From assembly GCA_947259505.1 (NCBI GenBank), contig CAMYLT010000003.1, forward strand, positions 1 through 64,000: DNA of 64,000 nt. The letters run 5' to 3'. This document shows, one piece after another, positions 18,363 to 27,799 of this stretch. Within the stretch, counting starts at the first letter, position 1. Each line of letters opens with the position of its first letter. The translations under genes were made by a program, and so were the position numbers. The notes beneath the pieces were generated by a model. The model was not told where the DNA came from. It saw only the letters and a program-made list of their open reading frames with translations, and ran no database searches. The DNA is from an uncultured Porticoccus sp. GTDB taxonomy: Bacteria > Pseudomonadota > Gammaproteobacteria > Pseudomonadales > Porticoccaceae.

Positions 18363-19616
18363 CTACTGGCGAATTTCGCCGTGGCCGTACACCACCCATT
18401 TCTGGGAGGTGAGGCCTTCCAGCCCTACCGGGCCGCGGGCGTGAATTTTATCGGTGGAAATGCCGATTTCCGCCCCGAGTCCGTATTCAAAGCCATCGGC
18501 AAAGCGGGTAGAAGCATTGACCATCACCGAGCTGGAATCTACTTCCGCCAGGAAGCGGTTGCTGCGGATCGTGTCACCGGTGACGATAGCCTCGGTGTGG
18601 TGAGAGCTGTACTGGGCAATATGATCCATGGCCTCTTCCATATCGGCCACCACACGGATGGACAGTACCGGCGCCAGATATTCGGTTTGCCAGTCCTCTT
18701 CACTGGCGGGCAGGCAGTCGATAATGGCGCGGGTTTTTTCGCAACCGTGCAGTTCCACACCTTTGTCTCGGTAGGCTTCCGCCAGGCGAGGCAGAATTTG
18801 CTCTGCCACCCCTTCGGCCACCAACAGGGTTTCCATGGCGTTACACACGCCATAACGATGGGTTTTGGCATTGAGGGCAATGTTAAAAGCCATTTCAAGA
18901 TCGGCTTTGTCATCGATATAAACATGACAGATGCCGTCCAGGTGTTTGATCACCGGAACCCGCGCCTCGCGACTGATGCGCTCGATCAGGCTTTTTCCAC
19001 CGCGGGGCACAATCACATCCACATAATCGGTCATGGTAATCAGTTCACCCACCGCGGCGCGGTCAGTGGTGTCGATCACCTGCACGGTGGCTTCCGGTAA
19101 CCCGGCCACAGCCAGTCCTAGCTTGATGCAATCGGCAATAGCGCGGTTGGAGTGAATGGCCTCGCTGCCGCCGCGCAAAATAGTGGCGTTGCCGGATTTC
19201 AGGCACAGACTGGCGGCGTCTACAGTGACGTTGGGGCGGGATTCGTAAATGATCCCTACCACGCCCAGAGGCACACGCATTTTGGCAATTTCAATGCCGC
19301 TGGGGCGCAGCTGGCGGTCAGTGATGACGCCCACCGGGTCCGGTAATTCTGCCACCTGGTGCAGGCCTTCGATCATGGCATCGACGCGCGCATCGTTCAG
19401 TTCCAATCGATCCAGCAGCGCCGCGTCCAGGCCGTTGCTGCGGCCATTTTCCAGATCGATGGCATTGGCTGCCAGCAACTCGTCTCGGCGGCTGTCGATG
19501 GCATCGGCAATGGCCAGCAGCGCCGCATTCTTGGCAGTGCTGTCAGCGGCGGCGATCAGCCGGGCGGCGGCGCGTGCCTGCTGCCCCAGCTGTTGCATGT
19601 AAGACTTAATTTCCAT
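18363..19616 (-). CDS. proA: Gamma-glutamyl phosphate reductase
   Basis: 417 residues. NADPH-dependent reduction of glutamyl-5-phosphate, second step of proline synthesis. ALDH-type fold; catalytic Cys in [26 protein letters not shown] loop, and [20 protein letters not shown] at the C-terminus. Heads the - strand cluster with nadD. proB is not in the window. Confidence 0.97.
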   Translation of the reverse strand: MEIKSYMQQLGQQARAAARLIAAADSTAKNAALLAIADAIDSRRDELLAANAIDLENGRSNGLDAALLDRLELNDARVDAMIEGLHQVAELPDPVGVITDRQLRPSGIEIAKMRVPLGVVGIIYESRPNVTVDAASLCLKSGNATILRGGSEAIHSNRAIADCIKLGLAVAGLPEATVQVIDTTDRAAVGELITMTDYVDVIVPRGGKSLIERISREARVPVIKHLDGICHVYIDDKADLEMAFNIALNAKTHRYGVCNAMETLLVAEGVAEQILPRLAEAYRDKGVELHGCEKTRAIIDCLPASEEDWQTEYLAPVLSIRVVADMEEAMDHIAQYSSHHTEAIVTGDTIRSNRFLAEVDSSSVMVNASTRFADGFEYGLGAEIGISTDKIHARGPVGLEGLTSQKWVVYGHGEIRQ

Positions 19617-19677
19617 GTAACTCGAGTGTTGTCGTTTCAGGACCGGGGATTATATCGCCGCCATACGGATAAGTCCT

Positions 19678-19695
19678 GATTATCTAAAGATAATC
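19678..19695. repeat. Short inverted repeat between proA and the sirtuin gene
   Basis: GATTATC-TAAA-GATAATC, seven perfect pairs, in the 157-bp divergent promoter region. Possible operator; no regulator assigned. Confidence 0.45.
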
Positions 19696-19773
19696 TTAGT
19701 CGCGATCGGTATGGGCTGCCGCGGGTCTGGGGACGTTGCCGCGACCGTGTTCCAAGGTGCACAATCCCGGGCC

Positions 19774-20616
19774 ATGGAAACGGATAAAGCACTGCAACAA
19801 CTGACTGAATTTGTACAGCGCCACCCGCGCTTGCTGGTGCTGACCGGCGCCGGGATCAGCGCTTCTTCCGGGGTACCTACATACCGGGATAGCCACGGTC
19901 GGTGGCAGCGGAAACCGCCGGTGCAGCACGCAGACTTTATGGCGGAACACACTACCCGGCAGCGCTTCTGGGCCAGGAACCTGGTGGGCTGGCGCTTTAT
20001 GCGCGATGCCCAACCCAGTGCTTCCCACTATGCTCTGGCCGAGCTGGAGCAGCAGGGTGTTGTGCAGCATCTGGTCACTCAAAACGTGGACGGCCTGCAC
20101 CAGCGGGCGGGTAGCAGTCGAGTGATTGATCTGCATGGTCGTATTGACCGAGTGCGCTGCCAAGGCTGCGGGGCGGAGTACCCACGGGAGACGATCCAGC
20201 AGTGGCTGGAACAGCGCAACCCGGCGTTTGCCCGGCTGGCGGGCGCCATCGCACCGGATGGTGATGCGGATGTGGATGATCTGGATTACAGCAATTTACA
20301 GGTCTGCGATTGCGAGCGCTGTGGCGGCGTGCTGAAACCTGATGCGGTATTTTTTGGTGGCAATGTGCCCACTGCCGTGGTGGCCCAGGCGGCTGACGCC
20401 TTGCAGCAGGCAGATGCCATGCTGATCGTGGGTTCGTCGCTGATGATCTATTCCGGCTTTCGATTCTGTCGCTGGGCACAGGAGCAGGGCAAGCCGATGG
20501 TCGCGATCAACCAGGGTAAAACCCGTGCTGACGACATGTTGGCACTTAAGCTGGAGTGGCCATGTGATGTTTTGTTGCCTGCATTAGCGATGGTGCTGAA
20601 AGGTTATCGCAACTAG
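19774..20616 (+). CDS. Sir2-family NAD-dependent protein deacylase
   Basis: 280 residues. Rossmann NAD site VLTGAGISASSGVPTYRD near 30, TQNVDGLHQRAGS with the catalytic His in LHGRID that follows, and a zinc ribbon CQGCG...CDCERCGG. The GVLKPDAVFFGGNVP stretch is typical of class II/SIRT4-like bacterial sirtuins. The ATG at 19774 is the start that fits family length; the longer frame adds 21 unrelated residues. Its stop overlaps the convergent stop of the LON-domain gene. Confidence 0.92.
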   Translation: METDKALQQLTEFVQRHPRLLVLTGAGISASSGVPTYRDSHGRWQRKPPVQHADFMAEHTTRQRFWARNLVGWRFMRDAQPSASHYALAELEQQGVVQHLVTQNVDGLHQRAGSSRVIDLHGRIDRVRCQGCGAEYPRETIQQWLEQRNPAFARLAGAIAPDGDADVDDLDYSNLQVCDCERCGGVLKPDAVFFGGNVPTAVVAQAADALQQADAMLIVGSSLMIYSGFRFCRWAQEQGKPMVAINQGKTRADDMLALKLEWPCDVLLPALAMVLKGYRN

Positions 20617-21203
20617 CTAAACTGGCTCAGATTGTCGAGCCAGTCCCGGATGCATTTAAGTCGTAGCAGTGGGTCATTCACTTCCAGCAGGCTAATGGGC
20701 AAAACAGGTTCTACTGGCAGTAGCTGTGCCAGTTGCCAGCTCAGTGCATTGCTATCCTGGGGTGCTTGCCAGTGAGAATTGTCTGGGTAGTATTCTTCGG
20801 CCAATACGGCGAGTAGTTCCTGCAAATCCTCACTGGTGTGGTCCAGCGGAACAATCTTCTCCTCGACACAAAATTGCACTTGCCCTACCACCAGGCCATC
20901 TTTTTCCGCGTTGCTGCTCAGTAGCTGGAAGCGCTGCTCGCCCTCAATGGCGATACCCAATAGACCGTTCTCTAATTGGTTCCAATCAATGATCTTGGCG
21001 GTGACTCCCCAGGGGTGAACCTGGGGCACGGCGCCCACTTCATCACCTTCGAGGATGGGCACGACACCGAAGGTGCCCTGTTTTTTCAGGCACTCGGTAA
21101 TCATGCGCAGGTAGCGCTGTTCAAAAATCTGCAGGTTGATGCGGGTACCGGGAAACAGGGGCTGGAGCAGTGGAAAAATGGGTATCTGGGTGGTGGTTGT
21201 CAT
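20613..21203 (-). CDS. LON substrate-binding-domain protein
   Basis: 196 residues made of the Lon N-terminal domain alone: IPIFPLLQPLFPGTRINLQIFEQRYLRMI at the start, then the helical part. There is no AAA or protease domain, so it is not a protease. Such stand-alone proteins are widespread and of unknown function. Convergent with the sirtuin gene, sharing two bases at the stops. Confidence 0.88.
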   Translation of the reverse strand: MTTTTQIPIFPLLQPLFPGTRINLQIFEQRYLRMITECLKKQGTFGVVPILEGDEVGAVPQVHPWGVTAKIIDWNQLENGLLGIAIEGEQRFQLLSSNAEKDGLVVGQVQFCVEEKIVPLDHTSEDLQELLAVLAEEYYPDNSHWQAPQDSNALSWQLAQLLPVEPVLPISLLEVNDPLLRLKCIRDWLDNLSQFS

Positions 21204-21261
21204 GGATTGTCCAGTGGAGGCGGCCGGCTGGTTCCGGCCTAAAACGATGGCGGGAATTGTC

Positions 21262-21783
21262 TCACCGGTCGTGTCCGGGTGTCAGCAACTTTGAGCGGGG
21301 CACTAGAATGGCATCGTTGTTGAGGTTGTGATCACTGTTGAGTCCAGGGGAGTAAGGGGTGGGTTTTGGATGGTTCGGTCGGTAGGGATAGCGGCCCCGA
21401 TAGGAGCGATCATATCTGTAGGGATAGTAACCGTGATAGTACTCTTCCCGATAAATCAGCGGTGGGGTCGCAGCCCGCTGTCTGGCCAGTTCCCGCTCCT
21501 GTTCGGCGCGGCGTGCACTCTCCCGAGCCTCTCGGTCCTGTTTTAAACGCGCGGTAGCATTGGCCATCTGTTCAATGCTGGCATCCGACTGCTGTTGGGC
21601 GCCCTTGTCATTGTCGCCGTCGCCAGTGGTGGATGGCAGGGACAGGGTTTCCAGTAGCAGGGTATCCGCCATGGGCTCATCGCTGTAGACGATATTGCCG
21701 TTGGCATCGACGGATTTGTAGACAGTCTGGCCGCTGGCAGACACGCTGGCCAAGGCTATCAATAGTAGTGCTGTCCGCTTCAT
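21262..21783 (-). CDS. DUF4124-containing exported protein
   Basis: 173 residues. Signal peptide at 1-19 (KRTALLLIALASVSASGQ), then the DUF4124 motif VYKSVDANGNIVYSDEPM, an acidic/Gln linker, a charged coiled segment (ATARLKQDREARESARRAEQ) and a Tyr/Arg-rich tail (YYHGYYPYRYDRSYRGRYPYR). Periplasmic, function unknown. Confidence 0.85.
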   Translation of the reverse strand: MKRTALLLIALASVSASGQTVYKSVDANGNIVYSDEPMADTLLLETLSLPSTTGDGDNDKGAQQQSDASIEQMANATARLKQDREARESARRAEQERELARQRAATPPLIYREEYYHGYYPYRYDRSYRGRYPYRPNHPKPTPYSPGLNSDHNLNNDAILVPRSKLLTPGHDR

Positions 21784-21916
21784 TTTAATGGCTGAAAATT
21801 CCGGTTGTTATCTTCATACAGGCTTCGACACTGCAGCGATGACAAAGTTGTGTCGTAAGCAATCTTCACAGAATGGTCATGTTTTGTACACGCGGCTGTC
21901 ATAGAGCAGTCCTAGT

Positions 21917-22465
21917 GTGTCCACTATGACAACGATAAAAGCCTTACAAACCCTGCACTCACTTGATGTCGCCACCTTCTCGCGCATCGTCCAATGGAAT
22001 ACCCGGCGCAGCCTGTGCCGACTGGCCCGACTGGTATCGACCAGTGCCGATGGCTGGCCTTACCTGGCCATTCCATTGGCGTTGGTGCTGATCTCCCCCT
22101 CCCTGGCATGGCAGGCCCTGATGGTGCTGGCGACCGGCTTCGCCATCGAACGGGTCAGCTACTACCTGCTGAAAAACAGTTTCAAGCGCAACCGGCCGCC
22201 TAACGTGATCCCCGGTTTTCAGAGCGTGATTACCGCTTCCGACGAGTTCAGCTTTCCCTCGGGTCACACCTCGGGGGCGTTTCTGATGGCCACGGTACTG
22301 GTGTTGCTGTTGCCCATGGGTGTTGCCGGCTACGTCTATGGCTGGGCCTCTATGGTGGCACTGTCACGGGTGGTGTTAGGGGTTCACTTCCCTCTGGATA
22401 CGGTAGCGGGCGCCCTGCTCGGCAGCAGTATCGGTTGGTGGGCGGTTCAGCTGATCACAGTATAA
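21917..22465 (+). CDS. PAP2-family membrane phosphatase
   Basis: 182 residues. All three acid-phosphatase motifs are present: KNSFKRNRPP, FPSGHTSGAF and SRVVLGVHFPLDTVAG, within about five TM helices. It should hydrolyse a lipid-linked phosphate (phosphatidate, undecaprenyl-PP or similar). Start GTG at 21917; ATG at 21926 is equally possible. The next gene, a glycosyltransferase, starts 11 bp after its stop, so the two probably act on one lipid. Confidence 0.9.
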   Translation: MSTMTTIKALQTLHSLDVATFSRIVQWNTRRSLCRLARLVSTSADGWPYLAIPLALVLISPSLAWQALMVLATGFAIERVSYYLLKNSFKRNRPPNVIPGFQSVITASDEFSFPSGHTSGAFLMATVLVLLLPMGVAGYVYGWASMVALSRVVLGVHFPLDTVAGALLGSSIGWWAVQLITV

Positions 22466-22476
22466 GAGAGTCTATC

Positions 22477-23541
22477 TTGAAAATTTTCTACGGTGTTCAG
22501 GGAACTGGCAATGGCCATCTCTCCCGTGCCCGGGCCATGTGCCGGGCTCTGTCGCAATACCCGGATGTCGACGTGACATGGCTGTTTTCCGGGCGCCCCC
22601 GTGACCAGTACTTCGACATGCAGACGTTCGGCGATTTCCAGTGCCGCGGGGGGCTGACTTTTCACTCCAGGGCGGGACGGGTACAGCCGCTGAAAACCCT
22701 GCGCCATGTGGACTTGTTGCAGTTGCGCCGGGATATCCGCTCTTTGGATCTGTCGGGCTACGACCTGGTAATCAGCGATTACGAGCCCATCACTGCCCGG
22801 GCGGCGAGCCATCGGGGCCTGCCCTGCGTCGGTATCGGCCACCAGTACGCCTTCTGCCACACCGTGCCCGAGCGCGGCGGCAACGCCCTGATGCGCGCCA
22901 TCATGCGTAAGTTTGCACCGGTCACCATTCCTGTGGGTCTGCACTGGCACCACTTCGAGCAACCGATCCTGCCGCCCATTGTCGATCTCGATCACGGACC
23001 GCTGGCCGGCCACGGCAGTGAAAACCAGGTGCTGATCTACCTGCCCTTCGAGGATCAGACACCGCTACTGGCGTTGTTCCGGCAGTTTCCCGAATACCAG
23101 TTTTATATCTACGCGCCGGTGCACCAGTGGCGGGACGATGGCAACCTCCATACGCGCCCCCTGAGCCGCGACGGTTTCCGGCGCGATTTGGCGGACAGTA
23201 ACTGGGTCATCTGCAATGCCGGTTTCGAACTGATCAGCGAGGCACTGCAACTGGGCAAGCGCATTATGGCCAAGCCCCTGGCCGGTCAGTTGGAGCAGTT
23301 GTCCAACGCCGCGGCACTGGAGCAGTTGAGTTACGCCTCCGTCGAGGAGCGCATCGACCGGCGCGCACTGGAGTTCTGGTTCGACTGCGAACCGGAAGTG
23401 GCCCGGCCCTGCTACCCCGATGTAGCCGCCTCCCTGGCGCGCTGGATCTACAGCGGTTGTGTCGACAGTGTCGAGACCCTCAGCCAGCAGCTGTGGTCCG
23501 AGTCCGATATCCCGCCACCCAATTCAATGTCCAGCTGGTAG
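22477..23541 (+). CDS. Glycosyltransferase, MJ1255/VC2487 type
   Basis: 354 residues of the GT-B fold. N-terminal KIFYGVQGTGNGHLSRARAM holds the Gly-rich acceptor loop, and the C-terminal NAGFELISEALQLGKRIMAKPLAGQLEQLSNAAAL is the UDP-sugar site typical of MurG-like enzymes. Cytoplasmic/membrane-associated. Start TTG at 22477 with AGAGAG ahead; the longer frame lies in the PAP2 gene. Product unknown; glycolipid synthesis is inference from its partner. Confidence 0.88.
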   Translation: MKIFYGVQGTGNGHLSRARAMCRALSQYPDVDVTWLFSGRPRDQYFDMQTFGDFQCRGGLTFHSRAGRVQPLKTLRHVDLLQLRRDIRSLDLSGYDLVISDYEPITARAASHRGLPCVGIGHQYAFCHTVPERGGNALMRAIMRKFAPVTIPVGLHWHHFEQPILPPIVDLDHGPLAGHGSENQVLIYLPFEDQTPLLALFRQFPEYQFYIYAPVHQWRDDGNLHTRPLSRDGFRRDLADSNWVICNAGFELISEALQLGKRIMAKPLAGQLEQLSNAAALEQLSYASVEERIDRRALEFWFDCEPEVARPCYPDVAASLARWIYSGCVDSVETLSQQLWSESDIPPPNSMSSW

Positions 23542-23547
23542 CTTGAC

Positions 23548-24801
23548 TCAGGTCTTGATGACGGGAATGTCTTCCCAGCGGGTGGTGTAGGCCGGTGAGC
23601 AGTGCTGCTGCCGCATCGGCCAGCCCCGTTGCGCACCCTCGCTGGCCAGAAAGGCTGTCCCCCGCCCATAGCGCCGATTGATGCCATCCAGGGTTTGCAT
23701 CAGCACATCTGAGCGGATTGGCTGGCTGGCCTGGAATATATCCGCCTGATGAAAGCGGCGCGACACCAGCTCGATCAATCCCACCCCGGCCTTCAGGTAG
23801 GCGTGGCCCGGCCGGAAAATACTGCGCACCGCCTGTTGCGCGCTGGCGGCGATCACCCGGCTGTCGTCGCTGGGGTAGGGCAGCTGCACCACCGCGCTGT
23901 TGCTGTAGTAGTTGGGCTGGTGGGGCGAGGTGTTGATGAAGACGTGGATGGTCAGCGCCAGGTGGTGCTGGGCGCGCAGTTTTTCCGCCGCCCGGCTGGC
24001 GTACAGGGCCACTGCCCGCAGCAGCGGCGGCAGTTCGGTGGGCTTCCGACCAAAGGAGCGGGTGCAGTAAATCTGCTGCTTGTCCGGCGGTACCTCTTCC
24101 AGCGCCAGGCAGGCGCTGCCGTTCAGCTCTTCTATGGTGCGCTCCACGCAGACACTGAAGCGGCGGCGAATGGTCTTCGGGTCGCTGCTGGCCAGCTCCC
24201 AGGCACTGTGAATCCCCATATCCGCCAGCCGTATTCCGAGGCGCTTGCCGATACCCCACACCTTGGTGGCCGGTACCCGCCGCAATAGCCACTGCCACTT
24301 GTGTGGACTGTCCAGCAGGCAGACGCCGTGCTGGCTGGGAATGTTCTTGGCGGCGTAGTTGGCCAGTTTCGCCAATGTCTTGCTGGGGGCGATGCCGACG
24401 CTCACCGGCATCCGCACCTGCTGCCACAGGGCCTGTTTGATAGTCGCGCCGTATTCCAGCAAGGGCTGCTGGATGCCATCCATGTCGAGGAACATTTCGT
24501 CGATGCTGTAGATTTCGATGTCCGAACTGAAGTGGCGCAGGCAGTCCATCACCCGCCGGGAAATATCGCCGTAGAGGCGGAAATTGCCGGAGAACACCGC
24601 TACCCGGTGGCGGTCCAGCAGCGGGCGAATCTTGAAATAGGCGTGCAGGTCGGGAATGCCGAGGGCCTTGGCTTCTTTTGAGCGGGCGATCACGCAGCCG
24701 TCGTTGTTGCTCAGCACCACCACCGGCTTGCCGCGCAGCTCGGGGCGGAAAATCTGCTCACAGCTGGCGTAACAGCTGTTGCAGTCGACTAGCGCGAACA
24801 T
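23548..24801 (-). CDS. umuC: DNA polymerase V catalytic subunit UmuC
   Basis: 417 residues. Y-family translesion polymerase: [19 protein letters not shown] with the first Asp, SIDEMFLDM with the catalytic Asp-Glu, then the HhH segment ([25 protein letters not shown]) and the little-finger domain. Complete. Overlaps umuD by 13 bases and is expressed from the LexA-controlled promoter upstream of it. Acts with UmuD' on damaged DNA. Confidence 0.96.
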   Translation of the reverse strand: MFALVDCNSCYASCEQIFRPELRGKPVVVLSNNDGCVIARSKEAKALGIPDLHAYFKIRPLLDRHRVAVFSGNFRLYGDISRRVMDCLRHFSSDIEIYSIDEMFLDMDGIQQPLLEYGATIKQALWQQVRMPVSVGIAPSKTLAKLANYAAKNIPSQHGVCLLDSPHKWQWLLRRVPATKVWGIGKRLGIRLADMGIHSAWELASSDPKTIRRRFSVCVERTIEELNGSACLALEEVPPDKQQIYCTRSFGRKPTELPPLLRAVALYASRAAEKLRAQHHLALTIHVFINTSPHQPNYYSNSAVVQLPYPSDDSRVIAASAQQAVRSIFRPGHAYLKAGVGLIELVSRRFHQADIFQASQPIRSDVLMQTLDGINRRYGRGTAFLASEGAQRGWPMRQQHCSPAYTTRWEDIPVIKT

Positions 24802-25220
24802 CGGTGATGGCGCACCGAGTGGATCACCACCCCCTCAATCAGCAGCTCCGCGTTGTCGTGCAGTTCGATGGGTGGATAGCGCCGGTTGCCGGCCCGCAGC
24901 AACTGGTTGTTCAGGTCCAGCACCTTGCAGGTCAGCTCGCCGTCGATGGCGGCGATCACCACATCGCCGTGCCGGGGTTGCAGGGCGCGATCCACAATCA
25001 GCAGGTCGCCGTTGAAAATGCCGAAGCCGGTCATGGAATCCCCCTCGGCGCGGGCAAAAAAGGTGGCTGCCGGGTGTTTCACCAGGTAGTCGTGGATATC
25101 CAGCGGCGTTTCCACAAAGTCGTCCGCCGGGCTGGGAAAGCCGGCGCGCACCGCCGTAGCAAACAGCGGCAGGGCATCGGGCCGCACATCGGCAGTCGGT
25201 TTCAGGGGGGAGGTTTTCAT
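24789..25220 (-). CDS. umuD: DNA polymerase V accessory protein UmuD
   Basis: 143 residues. LexA-like serine autoprotease: cleavage site A26-G27 ([11 protein letters not shown]. coli UmuD has Cys-Gly), nucleophile S62 ([10 protein letters not shown]) and general base K99 (LTCKVLD). RecA-stimulated self-cleavage gives UmuD', the partner of UmuC. First gene of the umuDC operon, 12 bp after the LexA box. Confidence 0.95.
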   Translation of the reverse strand: MKTSPLKPTADVRPDALPLFATAVRAGFPSPADDFVETPLDIHDYLVKHPAATFFARAEGDSMTGFGIFNGDLLIVDRALQPRHGDVVIAAIDGELTCKVLDLNNQLLRAGNRRYPPIELHDNAELLIEGVVIHSVRHHRCSR

Positions 25221-25232
25221 ACTGGCAAAATA

Positions 25233-25248
25233 CTGTATAAATAAACAG
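25233..25248 (-). promoter_or_regulatory. LexA (SOS) box of umuDC
   Basis: CTGTATAAATAAACAG matches the gammaproteobacterial LexA consensus CTGT-N8-ACAG exactly in both half-sites, and the symmetry extends outward (ATA...TAT). It lies just upstream of the umuD start. Confidence 0.93.
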
Positions 25249-25272
25249 TATTCAAGGCGGGCGTGAAAATAA

Positions 25273-25479
25273 TCAGCGTCGGAAGAAATACATCAGCAGA
25301 CTCAACACCACGCTGACGATCAACATGGACGTGATGGGGATAAAAATTCGGCTGTGCTCGGTTTTAATGTTTATGTCGCCGGGCAGCTTGCCGAACCAGT
25401 TCAGCGCGCCGGGAAAGAAATACCACAAGGCTCCCAGTGCCAGCAGGATGGCGCCCAATAGCATCAGTATCTTCGCCAC
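25273..25479 (-). CDS. DUF2905 small membrane protein
   Basis: 68 residues, two TM helices: MLLGAILLALGALWYFF and ITSMLIVSVVLSLLMYFF, joined by GKLPGDINIKTEHSRIFIP, the hallmark of DUF2905. Function unknown. Follows the GlxA-type gene by 4 bp on the same strand. Confidence 0.9.
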   Translation of the reverse strand: MAKILMLLGAILLALGALWYFFPGALNWFGKLPGDINIKTEHSRIFIPITSMLIVSVVLSLLMYFFRR

Positions 25480-25483
25480 GCTG

Positions 25484-26533
25484 TTACCTCCTTCGCAACA
25501 GTGTTGTTTGCGCGTCTTCCAGTACCGGTTGGAACATCCGCCGGTACTGGCTAGGCGTTAGCCCGGTGCTGCGTTTGAACAGTCGCCGGAAGAATGACAT
25601 GTCCTCATAGCCTACGGCCACCCCGATGTCGTCCACCGGATTGTGGGTAGATTCCAGTTGTCGCTTGGCTTCCTCGACGCGCAGATTCTGCAGGTATTCG
25701 ATCAGGGTGGTGCCGGTGGCGGTACGGAAGCGGCGCTTCAGGGTGCGCTCGGGAACGCCGGATTGCGCCACAACACGGGCGATGGCCCCGGCACTGCGGT
25801 AGTGCTCCGCCAGCCACTGCTGGCAGCCACGCACTGCACCGTCGTTGTGGGGGGCATTGCGCACCAGACTGGCGTAGGGCAGTTGACCCTCGTCGTGCCA
25901 TTTCAGCAGGTAGACCTTGGCGATTTTCAGTGCCTCGCCGGGGCTGGCGTGGCGGGCGATGATATGAATGGCCAGATCGTGCCAGGAGGTAGTGCCGCCA
26001 GCGGTGACGATGTGGCCTTCAGGGTCTGCAAACACCAGACTTGGGGCGGGGTTGAAGTGAACCTGCGGATACTGGCGCTGGAACAGGTCCCGGTAGGCCC
26101 AGTGGGAGGTGGCCTCGCAGCCGTCCAGCAGGCCGGTGGCGGCGAGCATGATGGCACCCGAACAGGCGGAGTAAATTTGAGTGCCTGCGTCGTGGCGTTG
26201 GCGAATCCACGCCAGTAGCTGTGGATGGCAGTCGCGGAAGTCGTCGTCTGGTCCCAGCCACAGCTCAGGCAGGATGAGAATATCTCCGGGAGGATCGTCG
26301 GCCACGGCGTAATCTGGCGACACCGGAATGCCGTTGCCGCAGGCGAACGGTTTGCCGTCGGGGGAGATGATGTTCACCAGAAACAGGGCGGGGCTCTCGT
26401 CAGCGCGGACCAGTGCTTCCCAGATGGTGCCCGCAGACTTCAGCACGTCGAACATGCCGTAGAGTGCGGAACCAGAGGTTTCTGGTACGGCGACAATCAA
26501 TACTCTAAGCGGCTGTTTGGTGGTGATGGTCAT
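25484..26533 (-). CDS. GlxA-type transcriptional regulator (DJ-1/PfpI plus AraC domain)
   Basis: 349 residues. N-terminal DJ-1/PfpI-like domain (about 10-190) with the nucleophile-elbow Cys in YSACSGAIMLAATGLLDG, and a C-terminal AraC/XylS double helix-turn-helix (about 240-335: ERTLKRRFRTATGTTLIEYLQNLRVEEAKRQLE and VGYEDMSFFRRLFKRSTGLTPSQYRR in separate helices). Divergent from an OsmC-family gene across 129 bp, so it may control that gene. Confidence 0.92.
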   Translation of the reverse strand: MTITTKQPLRVLIVAVPETSGSALYGMFDVLKSAGTIWEALVRADESPALFLVNIISPDGKPFACGNGIPVSPDYAVADDPPGDILILPELWLGPDDDFRDCHPQLLAWIRQRHDAGTQIYSACSGAIMLAATGLLDGCEATSHWAYRDLFQRQYPQVHFNPAPSLVFADPEGHIVTAGGTTSWHDLAIHIIARHASPGEALKIAKVYLLKWHDEGQLPYASLVRNAPHNDGAVRGCQQWLAEHYRSAGAIARVVAQSGVPERTLKRRFRTATGTTLIEYLQNLRVEEAKRQLESTHNPVDDIGVAVGYEDMSFFRRLFKRSTGLTPSQYRRMFQPVLEDAQTTLLRRR

Positions 26534-26662
26534 GTCATTAGCACAAGTTTTGGCACAAATGCCCTGTTTTTATCATAAACCAATCTTATTGGGTGGTCAT
26601 GTTTGGCGTACGCTGAAATTGAACAGGTAGGAAAGCGTAACCAACAGACAGAGGTGAATATC

Positions 26663-27247
26663 ATGAAAACCCGGATTACACAGACATTGAATGGCCTGGA
26701 CCTGCAACAGATGATCGACACCGTTGCGGCCCTGAAAGACAACCCCTCGCTGGCCCATTTCGAATTTCGCGCCTGCAACCACTGGGTGAACGGGGGTGAA
26801 AATCGCTCCACCATCCAGGGGTTTTATGGCGCGGGCATGGAGGATGAATCGCGCAGTGAGCCGTTTGAATTTACCAACGGCGAACCGCCGGTCCTGCTGG
26901 GCGGCAATGAGGGCGCCAACCCGGTGGAATTCCTGCTCCATGCGCTGGCCGGCTGTGTCACCACTACCACCGTACTGCACGCGGCGGCCAGAGGCATACA
27001 GATTAAATCCCTGTCCACTGAGCTGGACGGCAATATCGACGTACAGGGCCTGCTGGATCTGGATGACAGTGTGCCAGTGGGCTATGAGCAGATCCGCATC
27101 CGCATGCACATCGAGGCGGACTGCAGCGACGAGGAACTGGACGACCTGCTCGCCTTTGCCCGCAACCACTCGCCGGTGTGCAATACCGTCTGCCGGCCTG
27201 TACCGGTGGTGTTGGAACGGGTTGGCGCACAATCCGCAGCGGCCTGA
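26663..27247 (+). CDS. OsmC-family peroxiredoxin-like protein
   Basis: 194 residues. OsmC/Ohr fold; the C-terminal catalytic Cys is in FLLHALAGCVTTTTVLHAAARG, while the N-terminal half has CNHWVNGGENRSTIQGFYGAG. It resembles the YhfA-like or organic-hydroperoxide branch rather than classical Ohr. Start ATG at 26663 follows GAGGTG; the longer frame is not supported. Probably part of a thiol-based hydroperoxide defence under the divergent regulator. Confidence 0.9.
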   Translation: MKTRITQTLNGLDLQQMIDTVAALKDNPSLAHFEFRACNHWVNGGENRSTIQGFYGAGMEDESRSEPFEFTNGEPPVLLGGNEGANPVEFLLHALAGCVTTTTVLHAAARGIQIKSLSTELDGNIDVQGLLDLDDSVPVGYEQIRIRMHIEADCSDEELDDLLAFARNHSPVCNTVCRPVPVVLERVGAQSAAA

Positions 27248-27265
27248 GGGTGTATTATCGAATTG

Positions 27266-27291
27266 CGCCGACACTGCTTGCAGCGTCGGCG
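27266..27291 (+). terminator. GC-rich hairpin after the OsmC gene
   Basis: CGCCGACACTGC pairs with GCAGCGTCGGCG (11 of 12) around TT, 19 bp after the OsmC stop. No T run follows, so it may be a weak or Rho-assisted terminator. Confidence 0.4.
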
Positions 27292-27365
27292 CTGCAGCGT
27301 GCGATACATGCCAATGATGGTTTAACGTGTTATGGACGAAGGGGTTGCGGTAGCCGCTTTGGGCG

Positions 27366-27545
27366 TTAGTCTTTTTTTGAATTTTCCAGCATTTCTATTT
27401 GCTGTCTAATGGTTTCGGCTTCGGTCGATATCATTGAATAGGACTCTATATCGCCATTTCTTTGGGCGTGCATGGCTTGTTCAAGCTTTGCTTCATAACT
27501 TTTTTGTAATTTTTTGGCGGGGTCTTTTTTAAAGAGGGAAAACAT
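27366..27545 (-). CDS. DUF6435-like small protein
   Basis: 59 residues starting MFSLFKKDPAKKLQKSYEAKLEQAMHAQRNGDIESY, a short charged helical protein that matches a family I know only as DUF6435-like. No TM segment. A start two codons earlier is possible. Stands alone between genes of the opposite strand and is AT-richer than its neighbours. Function unknown. Confidence 0.75.
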   Translation of the reverse strand: MFSLFKKDPAKKLQKSYEAKLEQAMHAQRNGDIESYSMISTEAETIRQQIEMLENSKKD

Positions 27546-27799
27546 AAACATTGATCCAGAATGGGTTGTTTTTCCTGTACGTATCTCATTGGTTTTCAGT
27601 TCTTTCGTTTATGGACCGTCTACAGAGAGCTTGACGAGCGGGCAATGGAAGAGGTGGCGGTTGCGTTGCCGGCTTCTGTAAGATGATAAAGCAACTGCCG
27701 GGTATTGGCATGGCTGTGCTCTTGCCAGTGCATCTTTCGCTTCACCCCAGGGGGTGAATGCTGAGAGGGCTGACTGATTAGTAGAAAGGCGATGAAGAA

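Noticed and set aside
17991-19100. 369-residue open frame on the + strand
   Set aside because: Antisense shadow of proA and nadD, which have full family motifs on the - strand.
21896-21913. Pho-box-like sequence CTGTCATAGAGCAGTCCT before the PAP2 gene
   Set aside because: Matches most of the PhoB consensus, but ends 3 bp before the GTG start (12 bp before the ATG), leaving no room for a -10 and leader. Would need the start to be moved downstream into conserved protein.
27322-27372. attC-like segment (GTTTAAC ... GCGTTAGTC) beside the DUF6435-like gene
   Set aside because: Outer bases pair (AACG/CGTT) but the inner arms do not, and no cassette boundary relation exists. Chance resemblance.
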